From Fictibacillus phosphorivorans (lineage in GTDB: Bacteria; Bacillota; Bacilli; Bacillales; Fictibacillaceae), in NCBI RefSeq assembly GCF_023715845.1, contig NZ_JAMBOR010000018.1:16653-80652 (forward strand): a stretch of DNA of 64,000 nt, in the 5' to 3' direction. A program made the position numbers and the translations under genes. Shown here in pieces: positions 50,971-59,468 of the stretch. Position 1 is the stretch's first letter, and every line of letters starts with the position of its first letter. Under the pieces are notes generated by a model. The model was not told the DNA's origin, searched no databases, and saw only the letters and a list, made by a program, of their open reading frames with translations.

Positions 50971-51984
50971 ATGAAGAAAACACTGTCAATTATTTTGACG
51001 GCGTTCATGGCTTTAATGGTCCTGTCTGCATGTGGCGAAAAAAGCCAGAGTGATGTTCTGGATTCTTTGGAAGAAAGAATGGAAAAAATGACAGGCTATA
51101 AAGCGGAAGCCAAAATGACTTTAAACACAGGGGAAAAGCCATTAACGTATGACTTGGAAATATGGCATAAGAAACCGGACTTTTACCGGGTAAGCTTAAA
51201 GAATGCTGAAAAAGATCAAAGTCAGATGATCTTGCGCAATAAGGACGGGGTCTTCGTACTAACGCCAGCTCTGAACAAAAGTTTTCGTTTCCAAAGTGAC
51301 TGGCCGGAAAACAATAGTCAAGTCTATTTGTTCCAATCACTTGTTGCAGATATCCTAAACGATACGGACCGTGGATTTAAATCAAAAGAAAAAAGCTATG
51401 TTTTCCATACAAAAACGAATTACCAGAACAAAAACTTGTATCAGCAGGAAATTACTTTAAATAAAAACCTTGATCCCACTCAAGTCCGCGTGATGGATCA
51501 AGATCAAAAAGAGCTTGTGAGATTAGATTTCTCGAAAGTTCAATTTAATGCAAAGTTTGATAAGAATGCTTTCGATATGGAATCGAACATGTCGAGTGCC
51601 CAATTCGAAATACCTACATTCTCTGGTTCAGATAAAGAATTTGAAGTGCTGTATCCGACATATACGGCGAACTTAAACCTAGTGAACGAAAGAGAAGTAG
51701 CCGTCGGGGACAATGATTCAAAAGTCGTTTTAAATTATGCCGATGACGAAGAAAAGAAATCATTCACACTCATGCAACAAAAAAATACAGCAGTTGAAAC
51801 AGCGTCAAGGCTGACACTTTCTAATGGAGAACCAGTTGATCTAGGCTTTACGGTTGGAGCCATGACAGACCAATCGGTAACCTGGAACTACAACGGTGTC
51901 GATTACTTCCTTGCTTCCAATAATTTGGACCAAGAAGAACTTATGGCTATTGCAAGATCAGTATCAGGAGAAGCGATTAAATAA
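50971..51984 (+). CDS. ydcC: YdcC-like lipoprotein (LolA-like fold)
   Basis: The 337-residue lipoprotein has a signal sequence ending in the lipobox LSAC (MALMVLSACGEKSQSD). A LolA/LppX-like domain follows (TGYKAEAKMTLNTGEKPLTY, DFYRVSLKNAEKDQSQMILR), then a DUF4367-like C-terminal part (VTWNYNGVDYFLASNNLDQE). It should sit on the outer face of the membrane. The position between acpS and alr identifies it with B. subtilis ydcC, whose role is poorly known and sporulation-linked. The ATG at 50971 is chosen because the signal peptide starts there. Confidence 0.8.
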   Translation: MKKTLSIILTAFMALMVLSACGEKSQSDVLDSLEERMEKMTGYKAEAKMTLNTGEKPLTYDLEIWHKKPDFYRVSLKNAEKDQSQMILRNKDGVFVLTPALNKSFRFQSDWPENNSQVYLFQSLVADILNDTDRGFKSKEKSYVFHTKTNYQNKNLYQQEITLNKNLDPTQVRVMDQDQKELVRLDFSKVQFNAKFDKNAFDMESNMSSAQFEIPTFSGSDKEFEVLYPTYTANLNLVNEREVAVGDNDSKVVLNYADDEEKKSFTLMQQKNTAVETASRLTLSNGEPVDLGFTVGAMTDQSVTWNYNGVDYFLASNNLDQEELMAIARSVSGEAIK

Positions 51985-52000
51985 TTCCTTATTATAAGAG

Positions 52001-52032
52001 GGCGGCTAAAGAGAGATTTAGCCGCCTTTTTT
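52001..52032 (+). terminator. Terminator after ydcC
   Basis: GGCGGCTAAA and TTTAGCCGCC flank GAGAGA and are followed by TTTTTT. Confidence 0.85.
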
Positions 52033-52036
52033 ATGT

Positions 52037-52178
52037 TTTTACGGTACGTGTTCTTATATCTGTTACACGTTCGCTCAAAATTTTCGATTACCGCTCAAAA
52101 TGGCTGAGTTTCGCTCAAACATATGCCACCTACGCTCAAAAAAACTCCGTACCGCTCAACTTTGTCGATCTTCGCTCA
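52037..52178 (-). repeat. Periodic TGAGCG element, copy B
   Basis: Read on the minus strand this is the same element as at 28.2 kb. CGCTCA (plus strand) starts at 52072, 52092, 52112, 52133, 52153 and 52173, a spacing of 20, 20, 21, 20 and 20 nt. The conserved tail with ACGTGT and ACACGT arms (52046-52051 and 52065-52070) and ACGGTACGTG lies toward the ydcC terminator. The 37-base tail differs from copy A at three positions. It fills most of the gap between ydcC and alr and is non-coding; a 78-codon ORF across it has no ribosome binding site. Confidence 0.85.
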
Positions 52179-52306
52179 AGACGTGCCTTTCTCATTAGCA
52201 AACACCCTCATTATTAAAGAACCAACCTATAATTACTTACATAATTGTATGGAAACAGTTAAAATAAGAAGCGATTATTCAGTTTTTCTTTTCAGGAGGC
52301 TTAATT

Positions 52307-53479
52307 GTGGACAGAAATCACTTTTATCGAGATACATGGGCAGAAATCAACTTAGATAAAATCAGCAGAAACATAAAATCATTCAAAAAACACCTTCCTG
52401 ATCAAAAAATCATGGCAGTCGTCAAGGCGAATGGTTATGGGCACGGCGCTTATCAGACTGCTGTCGCGGCGCTTGAATCCGGAGCAGAACTGCTTGCTGT
52501 TGCATTACTTGATGAAGCACTGGCATTACGAAAACAGGGGATTTCAGCACCGATTTTAGTTATGAACCGTATTCGTCCTGAATATGTTAGTCTTGCGGCG
52601 GAAAACGAGATAAGCATCACCGTGTTCCATAAGAACTGGCTTGATGAAGCTTCGGAATTTCTTAAAGAAACCGATAAAGTCTTAAACATTCACTTAAAGC
52701 TTGATACAGGTATGGGCAGAGTGGGAATTACTGATGAAAAGGAACTGCATGATCTTTCTCATTCCATACAGAATACTTCCACATGTGAACTTGAAGGCGT
52801 ATTTACTCATTTTGCTACCGCTGATGAATGGGAATCCGAACTATTTGAAGTACAAAGAAAAAGATTTATTAAACAAGTAGACTTGCTGAAAAAGTGGGGG
52901 GTTACACCAAAATATATCCACAGCGCAAATAGTGCAGCAGCACTGCGTAAAGTTGAAGGGCCTTTTAATCTCGTGCGATTGGGTATCAGCATGTATGGTT
53001 TAGCACCATCTTTAGAGATGAAAAAAGAGCTTCCCTTTCATTTAGAAGAAGCTTTTAGTCTACACTCTCAACTCATTCATGTTAAAAAACTGATGCCTGG
53101 GGATACTGTAAGTTATGGAGCTACTTATACAGCAAAAGAAGTAGAATGGGTGGGAACCCTTCCGATCGGGTATGCCGATGGATGGCAGCGAAGATTATCT
53201 CCGGGTGCTGATGTGTTGATCCGTGGAGAGCGTGCACCGATCATCGGGCGAATCTGTATGGACCAATGCATGGTAAGGCTTCCTTACGAGATGGAGATTG
53301 GTGAGAAAGCTACCTTAATAGGGAACCAGGATGATAAAACAATCGAAATGGATGAAATCGCTTCCCTTGCCAAAACCATAAATTATGAGATACCGTGTTT
53401 AATTTCATCCCGAGTGCCGCGAGTTTTTGTGAAAAAAGGTCGAATTTCAGAAAATATGAATGTAATTCTAAATTTTTAG
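52307..53479 (+). CDS. alr: Alanine racemase
   Basis: The 390-residue PLP enzyme makes D-alanine for peptidoglycan. It has the PLP lysine in AVVKANGYGHGAY and the second-barrel catalytic Tyr region SYGATYTAKEVEWVGTLPIG followed by YADGW. HLKLDTGMGRVG and the C-terminal domain with IIGRICMDQCMV are also present. The GTG start follows CAGGAGG. The location upstream of the EndoA toxin-antitoxin pair matches B. subtilis alr. Confidence 0.93.
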   Translation: MDRNHFYRDTWAEINLDKISRNIKSFKKHLPDQKIMAVVKANGYGHGAYQTAVAALESGAELLAVALLDEALALRKQGISAPILVMNRIRPEYVSLAAENEISITVFHKNWLDEASEFLKETDKVLNIHLKLDTGMGRVGITDEKELHDLSHSIQNTSTCELEGVFTHFATADEWESELFEVQRKRFIKQVDLLKKWGVTPKYIHSANSAAALRKVEGPFNLVRLGISMYGLAPSLEMKKELPFHLEEAFSLHSQLIHVKKLMPGDTVSYGATYTAKEVEWVGTLPIGYADGWQRRLSPGADVLIRGERAPIIGRICMDQCMVRLPYEMEIGEKATLIGNQDDKTIEMDEIASLAKTINYEIPCLISSRVPRVFVKKGRISENMNVILNF

Positions 53480-53620
53480 CAGAATATTAGAAGGACTATT
53501 AAATATTTTGTAGAATAAATACTTTGAAATCGCTTTGCAAATGGAATATTGAAGTGATAAGATTATATGTGGTTAAAAGGAACTTGATCGTAGTATAGCT
53601 TTGCGCTGGAGGTGTATGTT

Positions 53621-53902
53621 GTGTCCGAATTGAACACAAAAAGAATCGTGATTAGTCTTCCTCAAAAGTTACTAACTGAGGTGGATCGTGTCATTAAAAA
53701 AGAGAATTTGGACCGCAGCGAATTTATCCATCAAGCTACTGAGATGTTTCTTCGTGAGCGGAAGAATAAACGTCAGTTTCGTGATGAGATGAAACAGGGT
53801 TACATGGAAATGGCTAAGATCAATCTAACGATTGCCTCAGAAGCATTTATGTTAGAGGAGGAAGCCGATCATACCTTGGACCGCTTAGTTAGCGGGGTGT
53901 AG
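53621..53902 (+). CDS. ndoAI: Antitoxin EndoAI (MazE-like)
   Basis: The 93-residue antitoxin has a ribbon-helix-helix DNA-binding N-terminus (KRIVISLPQKLLTEVDRVIK, LDRSEFIHQATEMF) and an acidic C-terminus that blocks the toxin. The GTG at 53621 is chosen because GGAGG ends 8 nt before it; an in-frame GTG at 53612 overlaps that site. The toxin gene follows after 3 nt. The pair is the chromosomal module conserved upstream of rsbR in Bacillus. Confidence 0.9.
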   Translation: MSELNTKRIVISLPQKLLTEVDRVIKKENLDRSEFIHQATEMFLRERKNKRQFRDEMKQGYMEMAKINLTIASEAFMLEEEADHTLDRLVSGV

Positions 53903-53905
53903 TCC

Positions 53906-54256
53906 TTGATAGTCAAACGCGGAGACGTTTACTTTGCAGATCTTTCACCTGTAGTAGGTTCAGAACAAGGCGGCATCCGCCCTGTACTGATAATCCAGAA
54001 TGATATCGGAAACCGTTTTAGCCCAACAGTGATCGTTGCTGCAATCACAGCCCAGATTCAGAAAGCAAAACTTCCAACACATGTTGAAATCGATTCAAAA
54101 AAATATGGCTTCGAACGGGATTCAGTTATTTTGCTTGAACAGATCAGAACGATTGATAAGCAAAGATTAACAGATAAGATCACACAACTGGATGAAGACA
54201 TGATGCGCAGGGTAGACGACGCATTGCAGATCAGTACTGGTCTGGTTGATTTTTAA
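53906..54256 (+). CDS. ndoA: Endoribonuclease toxin EndoA (MazF family)
   Basis: The 116-residue RNase cuts single-stranded RNA at UACAU. The sequence [40 protein letters not shown] and [15 protein letters not shown] is nearly that of B. subtilis EndoA, with the catalytic Arg and Thr in place. The TTG start at 53906 is the same choice as in B. subtilis. It is coupled to the antitoxin gene. A hairpin at 54279-54312 follows. Confidence 0.92.
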   Translation: MIVKRGDVYFADLSPVVGSEQGGIRPVLIIQNDIGNRFSPTVIVAAITAQIQKAKLPTHVEIDSKKYGFERDSVILLEQIRTIDKQRLTDKITQLDEDMMRRVDDALQISTGLVDF

Positions 54257-54278
54257 ATTTTTTATAGAACACATTAAG

Positions 54279-54312
54279 AAACTGTCTGACAGCTGTCCGG
54301 CGGTTTTTTATT
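54279..54312 (+). terminator. Terminator between ndoA and rsbR
   Basis: AAACTG and CGGTTT enclose a GACAGCTGTC palindrome and are followed by TTTT. It probably separates the toxin-antitoxin unit from the rsb operon only in part. Confidence 0.45.
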
Positions 54313-54466
54313 TTACCAAAAAATTCATGTTTAGAATTTAAGAGAATGGGTTATATATTCAAGGTTAGAAACTGTGAAACCTACAGAGTCTCGGTAAACA
54401 TTGCAGAAAAGTATTAGAAATGAAATAATAGAATCGATACTATATGTAGCGGGGGTGCTATACAAA

Positions 54467-55291
54467 TTGGACAATTCGATTGTACAAATGATTAACGAGA
54501 ATCAAGAGACCCTTAAAAATATTTGGCTAAAAGAAGTCAATCTTTTTAAAGATAAAGAAATTGCAAGCTACACAACAACACTAAAACTTAGTGAAGATAC
54601 AGACCAGCAATTTTTTGAGCTTTTAATAAAACACATTAATTATAACGATATTTCCAAAGATGGGACACTCGATCAATTCTTTGATCAAGTTCTTCATACC
54701 GGATTACCGTTGAAATATTTAACGCAAGGGCTACAGATTGCCCGTCGGGTTATTCTAAATATGCTTGTTGAAGCGGAAATGGATCAGGACAAGCTTTCTG
54801 CCTTTTATCGAGAAATCGACAGCTGGCTGGATCCGATTTTAAATAGAGTGGTTGAAAACTCATCCCAGATCTGGGAGAGAACCGTATCGCTTCAAAAAAC
54901 AGCCCTAATGGAACTATCAGCTCCGCTTATTCCAGTATTCAAAAACATCAGTGTCATGCCTTTGATCGGTTCTATTGATACAGAGCGCGCAAAGCTGATT
55001 ATGGAGAACTTGTTGAACGGTGTAATCAAGTACCGCTCAGAAGTTGTTCTTATTGATATTACAGGCGTACCTGTCGTAGATACGATGGTTGCCCACCACA
55101 TTATTCAGGCAGCTGATGCTGTCAGGTTACTTGGATCAACATGTATCCTTGTAGGAATCAGGCCTGAGATTGCACAGACGATTGTAAGCTTAGGTATTGA
55201 TTTAAGCTTATTCCCTACAAAGAGCACGCTTCAAAAAGGGATGGAGAATGCTTTGGAAATTACGAATCAAAAGCTAATAAGCAATAAATAG
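54467..55291 (+). CDS. rsbR: Stressosome protein RsbR
   Basis: The 274-residue protein matches B. subtilis RsbRA in length. It has an N-terminal non-heme globin-like sensor domain and a C-terminal STAS domain (LSAPLIPVFKNISVMPLIGS, DTERAKLIMENLLNGV, VVLIDITGVPVVDTMVAHHI) with the RsbT-phosphorylated Thr positions. It forms the stressosome with RsbS and holds RsbT. The TTG at 54467 (MDNSIVQMINENQE), with GGGGG upstream, is preferred over the 66-nt longer ORF because it gives the family length. Confidence 0.9.
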   Translation: MDNSIVQMINENQETLKNIWLKEVNLFKDKEIASYTTTLKLSEDTDQQFFELLIKHINYNDISKDGTLDQFFDQVLHTGLPLKYLTQGLQIARRVILNMLVEAEMDQDKLSAFYREIDSWLDPILNRVVENSSQIWERTVSLQKTALMELSAPLIPVFKNISVMPLIGSIDTERAKLIMENLLNGVIKYRSEVVLIDITGVPVVDTMVAHHIIQAADAVRLLGSTCILVGIRPEIAQTIVSLGIDLSLFPTKSTLQKGMENALEITNQKLISNK

Positions 55292-55306
55292 GGAGTGTTG
55301 GAGAAA

Positions 55307-55663
55307 ATGAGAATTCCCATTTTAAAATTGCACGAGTATTTATTGATCACCATCCAAGTTGAAATGGACGATCAAACAGCCCTTCAATTTCAAGAAGATC
55401 TATTGAATAAAATTCATGATACAGGTGCTAAGGGTGTAGTAATTGATTTAACTTCCGTTGATATGATTGACTCTTTTATCGCTAAAGTCCTTGGAGATGT
55501 AGTGAGAATGTCTAAATTAATGGGAGCACAAGTCGTATTAACAGGAATACAGCCCGCTGTTGCTATCACACTGATTGACCTTGGAATATCGATGAGGGAA
55601 GTTTCAACAGCACTTGACTTAGAACAGGGGCTTGATAAATTGCGTCTGGAACTGGAGGGATGA
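55307..55663 (+). CDS. rsbS: Stressosome protein RsbS
   Basis: The 118-residue single STAS domain ([39 protein letters not shown]) has the Ser phosphorylated by RsbT in MIDSF. It antagonises RsbT within the stressosome. The ATG at 55307 follows GGGAGTGTTGGAG. It lies 15 nt after rsbR, and its stop lies 2 nt before rsbT. Confidence 0.92.
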   Translation: MRIPILKLHEYLLITIQVEMDDQTALQFQEDLLNKIHDTGAKGVVIDLTSVDMIDSFIAKVLGDVVRMSKLMGAQVVLTGIQPAVAITLIDLGISMREVSTALDLEQGLDKLRLELEG

Positions 55664-55665
55664 TA

Positions 55666-56067
55666 ATGGACATCCAATCCTGTGTGGAAGTACGCAACGA
55701 ATGGGACATCGTAAGTGCCCGTCAGCTTGGCAGAAACATGGCCAAGGAGCTTGGTTTCGGAAATGTGGACCAAGCCAGAATTACAACCGCAATATCTGAG
55801 CTTGCCCGGAATATTTATCTTTATGCCGGCAGAGGGAAGATTTGTATCGAGCCTATCGATCAACTAGGCAGAAAGGGTTTGCGAATCGTAGCCCTTGATA
55901 ATGGTCCTGGAATCCGCGAAATTCGTAAAGTAATGGAAGATGGGTATACTACTTCCGGAGGTTTAGGAGCAGGATTGCCAGGTGTGAAGCGTTTAATGGA
56001 TGAATTTTCCATTGAGTCCACTGTAGATGTGGGTACGGAGATTTCTGCGACTAAATGGCTTCGTTAG
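55666..56067 (+). CDS. rsbT: Serine/threonine kinase and switch protein RsbT
   Basis: The 133-residue GHKL kinase matches the B. subtilis length exactly from the ATG at 55666 (GGAGGG 7 nt upstream; the ATG at 55660 is too close to that site). The N box is TAISELARNIYLYAG, and the ATP lid region is DNGPGIREIRKVMEDG then GGLGAGLPGVKRLMDEF. When released from the stressosome it activates the phosphatase RsbU. Confidence 0.93.
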   Translation: MDIQSCVEVRNEWDIVSARQLGRNMAKELGFGNVDQARITTAISELARNIYLYAGRGKICIEPIDQLGRKGLRIVALDNGPGIREIRKVMEDGYTTSGGLGAGLPGVKRLMDEFSIESTVDVGTEISATKWLR

Positions 56068-56078
56068 GAGGAGAGCTC

Positions 56079-57086
56079 TTGACTGCAAAAGATGCACTAA
56101 CTGAACGTTACCAAGATCTATTATCAGTCTATCTAAAAGCTAAAACGGAGACCACACTCTATAAAGGTCAGCAATTCAGCAGAAAATTGCTTGAACAGCA
56201 AATTTCCCCTGAAGATCTTGTCAGTTTGCATATTCAGGTTATGGACGAATTGTTTCCTGATATGACAGAAGAAATGAGAGATTCCTTCGATTTTCTTCTA
56301 GAGGCAATGATTGGGTATGGGTTTGCTTATCGTGAGCATCAAAGTTTACGTGATAAACAGCAGCAGCTGGAGTCGGAAATTGAAGTTGCAGCAAGTATGC
56401 AGCAGACTTTGCTGTTAAGTGATGTACCTGAATTTGAAGAGCTGGATATTGGAGTTGTCAGTGTTCCGGCTAAGAAAATGAACGGTGATTATTATAATTT
56501 TGTAAAAAGTGGAAGTAGCCTAAGTGTAGCCGTGGCTGATATAATCGGCAAAGGCATACCAGCTGCACTCTGTATGTCTATGATTAAATACGCGATGGAC
56601 AGTCTTCCGGAAGAGCAGATGAAGCCTCATCTGCTTTTAGAAAACCTGAACCGCGTTGTTGAACAGAACGTTAACAGCAATATGTTCATCACTATGTTTC
56701 ATGGTGTGTATGAACCGGAAAGTCATAAATTCTTCTATGCGGGTGCAGGTCATGAACCTGGTTTCATCTATGAAGCAAAAGAAGATCGATTCCACGATTT
56801 AATTGCTAAAGGACTTGTATTAGGTGTTTCTAGAACAACCACTTACCATCCTTATGAAAGAATCATTGAAGTTGGGGATATGGTGATCCTCCTCTCTGAT
56901 GGAGTAACGGAATGCCGGACAAGCAAAGGTTTTATTGAAAGGGAAGAAATTGTATCTCTTATCCGAAATTATATGGATCTGCCCGCTCAGCAAATCGTTC
57001 AGAATGTTTTTCAAGAACTGGATCGCTTGCAAGGGTTTGAACTTAGAGATGACTTCACTTTAATTATTTTAAAACGAATGGTTTAG
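56079..57086 (+). CDS. rsbU: PP2C-type phosphatase RsbU
   Basis: The 335-residue protein has an N-terminal RsbT-binding helical domain (residues 1-85) and a PPM phosphatase domain with the metal Asp residues in KMNGDYYNFVKSG, SVAVADIIGKGIPAALCMSM, LLSDGVTECRT and RDDFTLIIL. It dephosphorylates RsbV under environmental stress. The TTG start at 56079 follows AGGAGGAG and gives the B. subtilis length. It is the last gene of the upstream rsb block. Confidence 0.93.
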   Translation: MTAKDALTERYQDLLSVYLKAKTETTLYKGQQFSRKLLEQQISPEDLVSLHIQVMDELFPDMTEEMRDSFDFLLEAMIGYGFAYREHQSLRDKQQQLESEIEVAASMQQTLLLSDVPEFEELDIGVVSVPAKKMNGDYYNFVKSGSSLSVAVADIIGKGIPAALCMSMIKYAMDSLPEEQMKPHLLLENLNRVVEQNVNSNMFITMFHGVYEPESHKFFYAGAGHEPGFIYEAKEDRFHDLIAKGLVLGVSRTTTYHPYERIIEVGDMVILLSDGVTECRTSKGFIEREEIVSLIRNYMDLPAQQIVQNVFQELDRLQGFELRDDFTLIILKRMV

Positions 57087-57150
57087 CATACTTTGGTTTC
57101 GGGTAAAGGTTATTTATCGGGTTTTTAATCAAAGAGTGGGGGGAAATATA

Positions 57151-57483
57151 ATGAACTTACAAATTAGTCAACACCAAATAAATGAAACACATGAATTACA
57201 TCTTTCTGGAGAAGTAGACGCTTATACAGCTCCAAAGTTAAAAGAAGTTATGCTTCCATTAACAGAGAAGGAAGGCAGCGTTGTGGTTGTCGATCTATCT
57301 GGCATTGATTATATGGATAGTACAGGACTAGGAGTTTTTGTTGGAGCGCTTAAATCTTCAAAAGCTAACAACAGTTCATTAAAGCTTCGTGGTATGACAG
57401 ATCGTGTAAAACGAATTTTTGAAATTACCGGATTAACAGAAGTAATGGACATTGAAAGCGGAGTAAAGGGGGAGGCGCTATGA
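57151..57483 (+). CDS. rsbV: Anti-anti-sigma factor RsbV
   Basis: The 110-residue STAS protein has the phosphorylated Ser in VVDLSGIDYMDSTGLGVFVG. Unphosphorylated RsbV binds RsbW and frees sigma-B. GGGGGGAAA precedes the ATG at 57151. In B. subtilis a sigma-B promoter lies upstream of rsbV; the 64-bp gap here shows no convincing GTTTAA/GGGTAT pair to my eye. The end overlaps rsbW by 4 nt. Confidence 0.93.
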   Translation: MNLQISQHQINETHELHLSGEVDAYTAPKLKEVMLPLTEKEGSVVVVDLSGIDYMDSTGLGVFVGALKSSKANNSSLKLRGMTDRVKRIFEITGLTEVMDIESGVKGEAL

Positions 57484-57965
57484 GAACAGCGTCCGACTAT
57501 ATTGAAATGAATGTCCCGGCAAAACCGGATTATGTGGGTGTGGTCAGATTAACAATCTCTGGCCTTGCGAACAGAATGGGATTTGCGTTTGATGAAATCG
57601 AAGATATTAAAATTGCTGTTTCTGAAGCAGTAACGAATGTAGTAAATCATGCTTATGATGAGGATCAAGAAAAAGGTCAAGTCCGTGTTGGCTGTAATAT
57701 TTTTGACGACCGTATTGAAATAACTGTTGTCGATCAAGGTAAGAGCTTTGATGTTGAATCTATCTCAAAAAATCTTGGCCCAGTCGATGGAAAATCTGTT
57801 GATCAATTAAATGAGGGAGGTTTAGGCCTCTTCCTAATAGATACACTTATGGACAAGGTAGAAATAAGCAGTGAAGCGGGAGTCGTCGTTATGATGACTA
57901 AGTATCTTCACAGAGATGAGGTGGAGGAACATGTCGACAGAGTCTCGCCAGCGCCTTCACAGTAA
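57480..57965 (+). CDS. rsbW: Anti-sigma-B factor and kinase RsbW
   Basis: The 161-residue GHKL kinase has the N box IKIAVSEAVTNVVNHAYD, the G1 region VVDQGKSFDVESI and the G2 box NEGGLGLFLIDTLMDKVEI. It either binds sigma-B or phosphorylates RsbV. It overlaps rsbV at the start and sigB by 35 nt at the end, so the three are translationally linked. Confidence 0.93.
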   Translation: MRTASDYIEMNVPAKPDYVGVVRLTISGLANRMGFAFDEIEDIKIAVSEAVTNVVNHAYDEDQEKGQVRVGCNIFDDRIEITVVDQGKSFDVESISKNLGPVDGKSVDQLNEGGLGLFLIDTLMDKVEISSEAGVVVMMTKYLHRDEVEEHVDRVSPAPSQ

Positions 57966-58722
57966 AGAGCAGGTCTATGCGTGGATCGATGAATTGCAAC
58001 AAGATCCACAAAATGAAGAGATTCAGACGAATCTTGTTCTCCAATACCAAGATCTAGTTCATTCCTTAGCAAGGAAGTTTTCTAAAGGTAAAAGCATTCA
58101 TGACGATTTGGTACAAGTCGGTATGATCGGATTATTAGCTGCCTTTAGAAGATACGATAAAACGTTTGGACGTTCGTTTGAATCCTTTGCGGTTCCAACC
58201 ATCGTAGGTGAAATTAAACGCTTTATCCGTGATAAGACATGGAGCGTCCATGTACCTCGTCGAATTAAGGAATTAGGACCAAGAATTAAAAGAGCTGTTG
58301 AAGAATTAACTACGAGTCTGCAGCGATCACCTAAGATTGCTGAAATTGCAGACTACCTGGAAGTTTCAGAAGAAGAAGTGCTTGAGACGATGGAAATGGG
58401 CAAGAGCTACCAAGCTCTTTCTGTTGATAGCTCGATCGAGGCTGACCAGGAAGGAAGTACGGTTACACTTCTTGATCTCGTTGGTTCGAACGATCAAGGG
58501 TTCGATCAGATTGATAAAAGGCTTCTTTTACAAAAAGCTTTTGCGGTTCTTACTGAACGGGAACGCGAAATCCTTCAGTGTACGTATTTCGAAAACTTAA
58601 GCCAGAAGGAAACAGGGGAACGATTAGAAATTTCTCAAATGCATGTTTCCAGATTACAAAGAAGAGCTTTAGAAAAGTTGAAAGAAGCTTTGCGCGTGAC
58701 TCCATCGGAGGCGCTTAAATGA
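57931..58722 (+). CDS. sigB: RNA polymerase sigma factor SigB
   Basis: The 263-residue general stress sigma factor has region 2 (DLVQVGMIGLLAAFRRYDKT, FESFAVPTIVGEIKRFIRDK), region 3 (SVHVPRRIKELGPRIKRAVE) and region 4 (LTEREREILQCTYFENLSQK, ISQMHVSRLQRRALEKLK). GTGGAGG precedes the ATG inside rsbW. It directs the general stress regulon; in this window the rsb operon itself and the GSP26-like gene are possible targets. Confidence 0.94.
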   Translation: MSTESRQRLHSKEQVYAWIDELQQDPQNEEIQTNLVLQYQDLVHSLARKFSKGKSIHDDLVQVGMIGLLAAFRRYDKTFGRSFESFAVPTIVGEIKRFIRDKTWSVHVPRRIKELGPRIKRAVEELTTSLQRSPKIAEIADYLEVSEEEVLETMEMGKSYQALSVDSSIEADQEGSTVTLLDLVGSNDQGFDQIDKRLLLQKAFAVLTEREREILQCTYFENLSQKETGERLEISQMHVSRLQRRALEKLKEALRVTPSEALK

Positions 58723-59327
58723 TCGAACACTATCAATATAGCAGAGCATCTGTTTCCTCGTATCAAAAGCCAAAAAAGGGAAATGATCTTTGCGGAGATA
58801 GTTTTTATGTTAAAGAAACGGACAATTATTTGATTTGTGCTGTTGCGGATGGCTTAGGAAGCGGAAAAATGGCAAAAGAGGCATCGGGGACAGCAACGAA
58901 CATCATCGATCAAAATCATGATGAAACAGTCGAGCAGTTAATGCATCTTTGTAACGAGGGACTTCGACATACGCGGGGTGCTGTTATTGCAATCGTAAAA
59001 GTCGATTATGATAATCAAACTGCCACTTATTCTGGAGTGGGTAATATCCGTTTTATGGTCTCTGCAGAAAGACAACGTGCTGTACACCCTTTGCCAAAAG
59101 TCGGTTTTTTAATAGGAAAACCTGAACGATTTAAAGTACAGGATTTTCGATTTGAAAAAGAATTAAGTTTTATGCTCTATTCAGATGGCATGGATATCCA
59201 CACACAAAGTCGTGCGCTTTTAACCAAGATGATTTCACCAAAGGAATCGGTAAAATTTATTAGCAATTTACCGCAGGATATCAATGACGATGCCACGGTG
59301 CTGGTAGGTCAAGTAAATATGAGTTAG
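58719..59327 (+). CDS. rsbX: PP2C-type phosphatase RsbX
   Basis: The 202-residue phosphatase resets the stressosome by dephosphorylating RsbS and RsbR. PPM motifs are KKGNDLCGDSFYV, ICAVADGLGSGKMAKEASGT, MLYSDGMDIHTQ and INDDATVLVGQ. The start overlaps the sigB stop (ATGA). It closes the eight-gene rsb-sigB operon, with a terminator at 59331-59368. Confidence 0.92.
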   Translation: MIEHYQYSRASVSSYQKPKKGNDLCGDSFYVKETDNYLICAVADGLGSGKMAKEASGTATNIIDQNHDETVEQLMHLCNEGLRHTRGAVIAIVKVDYDNQTATYSGVGNIRFMVSAERQRAVHPLPKVGFLIGKPERFKVQDFRFEKELSFMLYSDGMDIHTQSRALLTKMISPKESVKFISNLPQDINDDATVLVGQVNMS

Positions 59328-59330
59328 AGA

Positions 59331-59368
59331 AACATCATCCTTACCGCATTTGAGGATGGTGTTTTTTT
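59331..59368 (+). terminator. Terminator after rsbX
   Basis: AACATCATCCTTA and TGAGGATGGTGTT pair around CCGCATT, followed by TTTTTT. Confidence 0.85.
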
Positions 59369-59468
59369 GTTCTCGAATATAGCTATCTAAAACAGCTTAA
59401 AGGTTTTTTTACGGAGTGTAGCACTTCGTTTATAATAGAAGTAATTGATTGAAAAAGGAGTGTTCTTA

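Noticed and set aside
57087..57150. Sigma-B promoter upstream of rsbV
   Set aside because: B. subtilis has one here, but in this gap GTTTCG and GGGTTT are 17 nt apart, outside the usual 12-15. I could not support a call.
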